Shown here: positions 58,759 through 64,000 of the stretch, piece by piece
Layout of the letters: each line of letters starts with the position of its first letter
Position numbering within the stretch: the first letter of the stretch is position 1
Origin: Pyrobaculum sp. 3827-6
GTDB taxonomy: Archaea > Thermoproteota > Thermoprotei > Thermoproteales > Thermoproteaceae
Reading direction: 5' to 3'
Length of the DNA: 64,000 nucleotides
Assembly (NCBI RefSeq): GCF_025641885.1
Contig: NZ_JAOTQN010000001.1
Location: 124,001 to 188,000, forward strand
Translations under genes and position numbers: made by a program
The notes under the pieces: generated by a model
The model's database searches: none
The model's input: the letters and a program-made list of their open reading frames with translations, nothing else
Told to the model about the DNA's origin: nothing

Positions 58759-59604
58759 GTGGATCTCTTCAGCAGACCTGTAATTGAGTTCGCCACAAAA
58801 AATGTAGTGACTGTAGGAGAGCGGGAGAAAGTCCTAAACGCGATGAAGACAATGGTAAGTCTCGACATTAGGAGGCTCCCCATTGTACGTGGAGATAAGC
58901 TAGTAGGCATAATAACAATGCTGGACATTTTGGATGCGATATATTCATGGATTAGTGATAAAAACGCCGAGGGCTCTCTCTACAGCGACATCTATATGAA
59001 AAACGTGATTGAGATAGGCACGAGGAGCGTGGTTTCCGCCAGGCCTGAGACCCCGGTGGCTGAGGTGATTTCCCTCTTCCTAAGACACAACTTCGGATCT
59101 ATGCCCATAGTCAACGAGGCCGGGAGGCTTTTGGGAATATTCACAGAGTGGGATGCGTTAAAAATCGCCTCCCAGCTAGACTTCCCACACAGAGTTAGAG
59201 ACGTAATGACGCGCATTATCTACGTCCTAACCCCGTACTCCACTGTGATGGACGTCCTGGAGGGAATCACCATTTACAAATTTAGACGGTACCCCATTGT
59301 AGACGAAAGCGGACGAGTTGTGTCTATGTTGCACGCCAAGGACGTCTTGAGGTACTTCGCAGACGACGAGACAATTGAGAAGATACGCCAGGGGGCTGTC
59401 GAGGAGGTGGTAAACAACTACGTCATCAACATAGCCAAGTCCCCAATTTTCCTCACAAAGCCAAACGACCCGGTCATCGACGTCATTAGAAAGATGCTGG
59501 AATTCGACGTAGGAGGGGTCCCTGTGGTAAACGAAGAGGGCACAGCCGTGATCGGCATGGTCACGGAGAAGACTTTAATGCTCCTTTTTGAAGAGGGAGC
59601 GTAG
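58759..59604 (+). CDS. CBS-domain protein (four CBS repeats)
   Basis: This 281-aa protein is made of four CBS motifs in two Bateman modules: VSLDIRRLPIVRGDKLVGIITMLDIL, HNFGSMPIVNEAGRLLGIFTEWDAL, YKFRRYPIVDESGRVVSM and FDVGGVPVVNEEGTAVIGMVTEK. Such proteins bind AMP, ATP or SAM as energy or methyl sensors. No catalytic domain is fused. The GTG at 58759 follows TTTATTTAAATAAGG by about 23 nt. It overlaps the opposite membrane protein by 30 nt. Confidence 0.9.
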   Translation: MDLFSRPVIEFATKNVVTVGEREKVLNAMKTMVSLDIRRLPIVRGDKLVGIITMLDILDAIYSWISDKNAEGSLYSDIYMKNVIEIGTRSVVSARPETPVAEVISLFLRHNFGSMPIVNEAGRLLGIFTEWDALKIASQLDFPHRVRDVMTRIIYVLTPYSTVMDVLEGITIYKFRRYPIVDESGRVVSMLHAKDVLRYFADDETIEKIRQGAVEEVVNNYVINIAKSPIFLTKPNDPVIDVIRKMLEFDVGGVPVVNEEGTAVIGMVTEKTLMLLFEEGA

Positions 59605-60138
59605 TAGCAACACACTCATTACAAGTAGTAGCGTCGCCGATGCGCTGGTTATCCCAGCCAGTATCCCCAGTAGCGTGCTAGGCGCAGAAGCCACCGCTGA
59701 GTAGCCCGCTTCGCACTCTATATACAGCCCTTTGGTTTGGTATATCTCCACGGTGGGGGTTGCCGCCGCGGGTTTTAGCACCTCCTTACGAGAGCCGCGA
59801 CCGATGTAACACACCACCCTCGCCTTCGGGTCTTTCACAGCCACTACAGTGAAGTCGCTACCTGTTGAACACGTCACGTAGAACTTGGGCTGGTTAGGCC
59901 ATGTACCCAACTGGCACTGCAGGTAGGGGTAGTCTATGCCGAAGACGGTATATGTACCGTTATAATCCGGAATCCAATAAAGCCGCTTCTGAGGTAGAGC
60001 CACCTCGCTGCCGTTTATAGACAAGACGCTGTCTTTCGCAACTGCCTTGAAGGGGGTCGTGCCGTTTACCACCAGCACCACGCTCTGCGCGGAGGCGAGG
60101 GCCACGGCCACTAGCAGAATCAAGGCGCCTCTAGGCAT
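59575..60138 (-). CDS. Hypothetical exported membrane protein
   Basis: This 187-aa protein has a signal peptide (ALILLVAVALASAQ), a beta-rich extracellular domain with four or more cysteines (CQLGTWPNQ, VTCSTGS, VVCYIGR, IECEAGY) that could form disulfides, and a C-terminal helix (LLGILAGITSASATLLLVMSVLLL) with a short basic end. No family is recognised. It is divergent from the Lhr helicase and shares an A/T-rich gap with it. It overlaps the CBS gene by 30 nt. Confidence 0.68.
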   Translation of the reverse strand: MPRGALILLVAVALASAQSVVLVVNGTTPFKAVAKDSVLSINGSEVALPQKRLYWIPDYNGTYTVFGIDYPYLQCQLGTWPNQPKFYVTCSTGSDFTVVAVKDPKARVVCYIGRGSRKEVLKPAAATPTVEIYQTKGLYIECEAGYSAVASAPSTLLGILAGITSASATLLLVMSVLLLRSLFKKEH

Positions 60139-60179
60139 GTAGGACGGTGTTAGATAATTTAATAAACCTTATGCATTGC

Positions 60180-62966
60180 GTGGTTTTTCATCTACTTCAC
60201 CCCGCCGTGAGGGAGGCGTTGAGGGAGAGGGGGATAGAGGAGCCGACCGAGCCTCAGATGAAGGCGATACCCGAGGTGCTGGCTGGCAACAACGTCCTCA
60301 TAATAGCCCCCACGGGCAGTGGGAAAACCGAGGCGGCTCTGTTGCCTATACTTTCTATGATGCTTACGATGGGTCTTGAGAACGCTGGGATTTATGTGCT
60401 CTACATAACTCCGCTAAGGGCGCTTAATAGAGATCTGCTGGAGAGGATTAGGTGGTGGGGCGAGAGGCTTGGGCTGAGGGTAGATGTGAGGCACGGCGAT
60501 ACTGACAAGGCTGATAGGCAGAGGCAGAGCAAGACGCCGCCTCACATATTGATAACGACGCCCGAGATGCTCCAAGCCATCATGACTGGGAGGAGGCTGT
60601 TGAGCCACTTGAAGGAGTTGCGGTGGGTCATTGTCGACGAGGTTCACGAGCTGGCTGAGGACAAGCGGGGGGTCCAGCTGAGCCTCGCGCTTGAGCGGCT
60701 GAGGTACCACGTGGGTAGGGAGTTCCAGATAGTGGGGCTCTCGGCCACCGTGGGTAGCCCCGTGGAGGTGGCGAAGTTCTTAATGGGGGTTGACAGGCCC
60801 TTTAAGATCGTAATGGTTAACGTCACTAGGTATATGAAGCTCGACGTGGTGAGGCCTAAGCCCACGGAGGAGGACGTGAAGCTGGCTGAGGCCTCTGGCT
60901 TGTTTCCAGACGTCGTGGCTCGGCTGCGGCTGATAAAAAGGCTTGTGGAGGAGAACCGGAGCACGCTGATTTTTGTCAATACGAGAAGCATGGCGGAGCT
61001 CCTCGGGTTCCGGCTCTCATACCTCTTCCCCGACCTGCCGGCCGCAGTTCACCACTCCTCGCTGTCAAAAATGGTGAGGGTCTCGGTGGAGGAGAGGTTG
61101 AAGAGGGGTGAGTTGAAGGCTGTGGTGGCCACCTCCAGCCTAGAGCTGGGTATCGACATCGGGCACGTGGATTTGGTAATTCAGTACATCTCTCCCCACC
61201 AAGTCACGAGGCTTCTACAGAGGGTGGGGAGAAGCGGGCACAGGCTGACCGCGGTGCCTAAGGGTGTTGTGATAGGGGAGGACGTCAACGACGTCATGGA
61301 GGCGGCCGTCATCGTCAAAATGGCTAGGGGCGGCTTCATAGAGCCGACGCAGATACCCAACAAGCCCTACGACGTATTGGTGAACCAGGTGGTGGCGTTT
61401 TTGATATTAAAGCCGCGGTGGAAGCTTGAAGAGCTCTACGGCGTCATAAAGAAGGCGTATCCATATAGAGACCTCGCGCTGGACGAGCTGAGGAGGGTTG
61501 TGAAGTTTATGCAAGACCTCTACCCAAGGCTGGCTGTGTATTTCGAGGACAGCGACACCGTGGCGAGGCCGAGGGGGCGCGGCTTCTACCGCTACTTCTA
61601 CGAGACTCTGTCTATGATACCGGACGAGAGGCAGTACGCCGTCATAAACGCCCAGACGGGCGAGCTCGTCGGCGCCCTTGACGAGTCGTTCGTGGCTGAG
61701 TACGGCAACGTGGGGGTGAAGTTCATATTCAGAGGCAGGCCCTGGCTTATTACAGCCGTCGAGGATAGGAGCATCAAGGTGGCCGAGGTCTCAGACCCCA
61801 CCGGCGCCATACCGAGCTGGATAGGCGAGGAGATACCCGTGCCATTTGAAGTGGCGCAGGAGGTTGGAAAGTTGCGGAGGATGGCCAGGAATGGGCTTGA
61901 TTATGGGGCCATAGCGGAGGAGTACGGCATAAACGAGGAGACTGCTAAGTTTATTGTAGAGGAGATGGAGAAGCACCGGGGGCCTCTGCCCGACGAGAGG
62001 ACGGTCGTGGTGGAGCAGTACAGAGACAACGTGGTTATTGTACACGCCGCTTTCGGCACGCTGGTCAACAGAGCACTTGGCAAACTTCTGGGCGAGTTGT
62101 TGATAAAAGTTCTGGAGAGGCCCGTCGGCGTCCACCAAGATCCCTACGGGGTGATAATACAGTCCGCAGACAAGCTCCCGGCGGAGCTCGTCGTCTCGCA
62201 GATTCGTAAACTATCCTCAATGGATGTGAGAGAGCTCGCTGAGTTGATAAAGTCGGCGCTGGTGAAATCCGGCTCGTTTAAACGCAGAATTCTCCACGTG
62301 GCTAAGAGAATGGGGGCCGTGGACAAGGAGGCCGACGTCTACAACATCAGCATGTCGAAGCTGGTCGATGCGTTCAGCGGAACGCCAGTTTTCGACGAGG
62401 CTTTGAGAGAGGCGCTTGAGAAAGACCTAGACCTTTCGCACACTGTGGAGATCCTCCAGAGGATAAGGACGGGCGAGATCTCGGTGGTCTACACAGCGGC
62501 GCCGACGTACCTAGGCGACGTCCTCTACGAGAAGCTGTCCCATAGGCTGGAGATCATACCTCCCGAGAGGCTGAGGAGGCTGGTACTCGACAGCGCAAAG
62601 GCCAGGCTACTTAACTACGCCATGTTAGCCGTGTGTCTAGAATGCGGGTGGTACGGCATGGTGCGCGTCGGCGAGGTCAACGAACTGGCGTGCCCAAGAT
62701 GCGGCGGCAACAACGTAGGAGTCGTGCGCGTGGTACGTAGCGACAACCTAGAGAGGGAGGTCCGGCGCAACTACGAAGAGGTGAAGAAGACCGCCGAGAT
62801 CCTGCGCAGACACGGCTGGGTTGGGCTGTACGCACTAGCCTCGCGCCTGCCCATCGAAACCGTGGAGAGCCTGCTGGCGGAGGCCGACGGAGCCGACATC
62901 AACAGCTTAACCGAGAAGATACAGGAGATGGAAAAGGAGTATCTAAAACAGAGACTTCTTGAATAA
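60180..62966 (+). CDS. Lhr-type superfamily 2 helicase
   Basis: This 928-aa helicase has Walker A APTGSGKTEAA, DEVH in VIVDEVHELAED, SAT in GLSATVGSP, and the C-terminal helicase motif LLQRVGRSGHR. Beyond the core are a winged helix and Lhr domains, and a Cys4 zinc finger CLECGW...CPRCGG near 816-840. I choose the GTG at 60180, about 20-26 nt from TTTAATAAAC (60153-60162); the ATGs at 60147 and 60171 precede or overlap that element. Lhr helicases unwind 3'-5' DNA or RNA-DNA in repair. Confidence 0.9.
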   Translation: MVFHLLHPAVREALRERGIEEPTEPQMKAIPEVLAGNNVLIIAPTGSGKTEAALLPILSMMLTMGLENAGIYVLYITPLRALNRDLLERIRWWGERLGLRVDVRHGDTDKADRQRQSKTPPHILITTPEMLQAIMTGRRLLSHLKELRWVIVDEVHELAEDKRGVQLSLALERLRYHVGREFQIVGLSATVGSPVEVAKFLMGVDRPFKIVMVNVTRYMKLDVVRPKPTEEDVKLAEASGLFPDVVARLRLIKRLVEENRSTLIFVNTRSMAELLGFRLSYLFPDLPAAVHHSSLSKMVRVSVEERLKRGELKAVVATSSLELGIDIGHVDLVIQYISPHQVTRLLQRVGRSGHRLTAVPKGVVIGEDVNDVMEAAVIVKMARGGFIEPTQIPNKPYDVLVNQVVAFLILKPRWKLEELYGVIKKAYPYRDLALDELRRVVKFMQDLYPRLAVYFEDSDTVARPRGRGFYRYFYETLSMIPDERQYAVINAQTGELVGALDESFVAEYGNVGVKFIFRGRPWLITAVEDRSIKVAEVSDPTGAIPSWIGEEIPVPFEVAQEVGKLRRMARNGLDYGAIAEEYGINEETAKFIVEEMEKHRGPLPDERTVVVEQYRDNVVIVHAAFGTLVNRALGKLLGELLIKVLERPVGVHQDPYGVIIQSADKLPAELVVSQIRKLSSMDVRELAELIKSALVKSGSFKRRILHVAKRMGAVDKEADVYNISMSKLVDAFSGTPVFDEALREALEKDLDLSHTVEILQRIRTGEISVVYTAAPTYLGDVLYEKLSHRLEIIPPERLRRLVLDSAKARLLNYAMLAVCLECGWYGMVRVGEVNELACPRCGGNNVGVVRVVRSDNLEREVRRNYEEVKKTAEILRRHGWVGLYALASRLPIETVESLLAEADGADINSLTEKIQEMEKEYLKQRLLE

Positions 62967-63947
62967 GCGGCGTAGGTAGAAGGCGTAGAGGTCGCCTCTG
63001 CCGAACTGCGACAAGTCTCGCCTCACGTACTCCGCCGCCTTTTCTGCATCCATAGCCACCACCTCCCCGTCTTTGTATATCGAGAGCGGCGGCACATCTC
63101 TATCCACAACGCCGTAGAGATGGGAAAGCGGACCGATGAACCTCCCCCCGTATATCAAGGTGCCTATCGCCGTTTTGACAAACTCGCCGACCACCGGCCC
63201 CAGCTTCCTGTAGCCCTTTGACGTGTACGAGGGCCTTATCAGCCCCAGAGTGTTTTTTAGGTTAGACACGTTGGTCCCAGCTCCGAAGTTTACAAAGGGG
63301 GATACGTAGGAGTCGCCTAGATACCCGCCGTGTTGCTTACGGGTGTAGGCGTCTAAGACTGCGTTCTTGACCTCGTCCCTGGCCTTGGAGTCGTAGTACA
63401 GAGCGGCGCCTGGCCGGACGTAGGTAAACGGCAGCACCGCGGACGACGGCCCCACGACCACCGGCCCCTCGACATATGTGTACTCGTACACCCTCCCCCT
63501 GACGTAGGCGTCGCCGCGCACGTCGCCTCTCACGTCGCCCCTGACCAACTCCACTCCGAGGTCCCTCAGCCGCGCCAACGCGGCCTGCATAATCTCGACG
63601 TTGTTCTCTATGATATCTGCGAGTGATTCAAGAGGCGTAGCCGTCTGCTCCGCCCCGCCTAGATTAATTCGGGTGCCTCCACAAGCCAAATTCCTTGTCT
63701 TAAGTAGATGAGGCACGCATCCAACCTCCACCTTCGGCACGTCGTGAGGCGTGCCCTCTCTAATTTCAAATCTGCAACCCTCTAGTATAAGTGGGAGGTC
63801 TATCTTCTCCTCTACGTATATGACCACCTTCCCCGCCTCGCACAGCGACAGCGCCGCCAGCTCCACGAGCCTAAACCCACCCGCGATTACGTACGGCGCC
63901 GGCGCCGCGAGTTCAGGCGCGATGGAGCCGGTCAAGGCGATCTCCAT
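62943..63947 (-). CDS. GlmU-like left-handed beta-helix protein
   Basis: The product is 334 aa from the ATG at 63947, about 21 nt from TTTAAATA (63969-63976 on the minus strand). The C-terminal half reads like the GlmU acetyltransferase beta helix (YVEGPVVVGPSSAVLPFTYVRPG; VKTAIGTLIYGGRFIGPLSH). The N-terminal part is only about 150 residues and lacks the nucleotidyltransferase G-x-G-T-R motif. Residues VRGDVRGDVRGDA form a short tandem repeat. It may modify sugars without making UDP/CDP-sugars. Confidence 0.75.
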   Translation of the reverse strand: MEIALTGSIAPELAAPAPYVIAGGFRLVELAALSLCEAGKVVIYVEEKIDLPLILEGCRFEIREGTPHDVPKVEVGCVPHLLKTRNLACGGTRINLGGAEQTATPLESLADIIENNVEIMQAALARLRDLGVELVRGDVRGDVRGDAYVRGRVYEYTYVEGPVVVGPSSAVLPFTYVRPGAALYYDSKARDEVKNAVLDAYTRKQHGGYLGDSYVSPFVNFGAGTNVSNLKNTLGLIRPSYTSKGYRKLGPVVGEFVKTAIGTLIYGGRFIGPLSHLYGVVDRDVPPLSIYKDGEVVAMDAEKAAEYVRRDLSQFGRGDLYAFYLRRLFKKSLF

Positions 63948-63968
63948 GAATAGACTTATTAACACGTA

Positions 63969-63974
63969 TTTAAA
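63969..63974. promoter_or_regulatory. Shared TTTAAA between the GlmU-like gene and the last start
   Basis: TTTAAA at 63969-63974 is 21 nt before the GlmU-like ATG on the minus strand and 13 nt before an ATG at 63988 on the plus strand. The first distance fits a leaderless start, the second is short, so the rightward start may differ. Confidence 0.45.
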
Positions 63975-63987
63975 AAGTGGCGGGGCG

Positions 63988-64000
63988 ATGATCGAAAAAG
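63988..64000 (+). CDS. Possible start of a gene leaving the window
   Basis: An ATG at 63988 reads MIEK and continues past the window edge. It is divergent from the GlmU-like gene. Four codons do not allow identification, and a later start is possible. Confidence 0.3.

Noticed and set aside
1-64000. Any rRNA, CRISPR array, insertion sequence or phage-like region in the window.
   Set aside because: No long conserved rRNA stretches, no spaced direct repeats, no transposase or integrase motifs were seen in either strand. Base and gene composition look uniform.

Overview
The window is crenarchaeal and fits Pyrobaculum (Thermoproteales) or a close relative. The 8-oxoguanine glycosylase AGOG has the length and the Lys140/Asp172 positions I recall for the Pyrobaculum aerophilum enzyme. 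Most transcription units begin with an ATG or GTG about 20-26 nt after a TATA box, so they look leaderless. Both tRNA genes carry introns bounded by bulge-helix-bulge (BHB) motifs. Topoisomerase VI, Alba, PriL, an archaeal exosome and L37Ae/S25e/S13/S4/L6 are all present. I see no rRNA gene, no CRISPR array and no recognisable insertion sequence. The window is gene-dense, with many gene ends overlapping by 1-54 nt.

Layout. 0-6.6 kb: the start of the mevalonate pathway (thiolase end, DUF35 protein, HMG-CoA synthase), small DNA-binding proteins, S25e, a tRNA-Arg(CCU) with a non-canonical intron, Bud32 and a PflX-like radical SAM protein. 6.6-17 kb (mostly minus strand): a large information-processing cluster with psmA, a COG1325-like RNA-binding protein, a ThiR-like regulator, SBDS, Rrp4, Rrp41, Rrp42, L37Ae, a Brix protein, Pcc1, prefoldin beta, DUF3194 and a DHH phosphoesterase. 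An exported protein gene interrupts it. 17-22.6 kb: topoisomerase VI B and A, a PhoU-like protein, an Mtq2-like methyltransferase, an HTH-membrane protein and Alba. 22.6-25.7 kb: a UbiD-family decarboxylase with both subunits of an aconitase-X enzyme, the gene set of the archaeal phosphomevalonate-dehydratase route. With the first genes of the window this gives several steps of isoprenoid-lipid synthesis.

25.6-33 kb: AGOG, PriL, a MoxR/VWA pair, a Clp1-like RNA kinase, a phosphoesterase, a ParA-like ATPase and RimI. 33-37.3 kb: a three-gene operon of a 952-aa ATPase, a 170-aa protein and a NurA-family nuclease, the most likely undescribed system here, followed by a convergent 46-aa ribbon-helix-helix protein. 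37.3-41.2 kb: aminotransferase, NUDIX, radical SAM, a small two-helix membrane protein resembling DNA-import pilins, and tRNA-Ala(GGC) with a 17-nt intron. 41.5-48 kb: a surface protein and a peptide-type ABC transporter without its ATPases. 48-54 kb: S13, S4, an asparaginase-family protein, a DUF72 protein, L6, an MFS transporter and a UbiA prenyltransferase. 54-64 kb: redox proteins, malate dehydrogenase, XTP/dITP pyrophosphatase, a CBS protein, an Lhr-type helicase and a GlmU-like beta-helix protein.

Small genes that are easy to miss were found by reading the gaps (5852-6010, 32363-32476, 37121-37261). Many starts were moved to fit the TATA spacing; each such case is stated.
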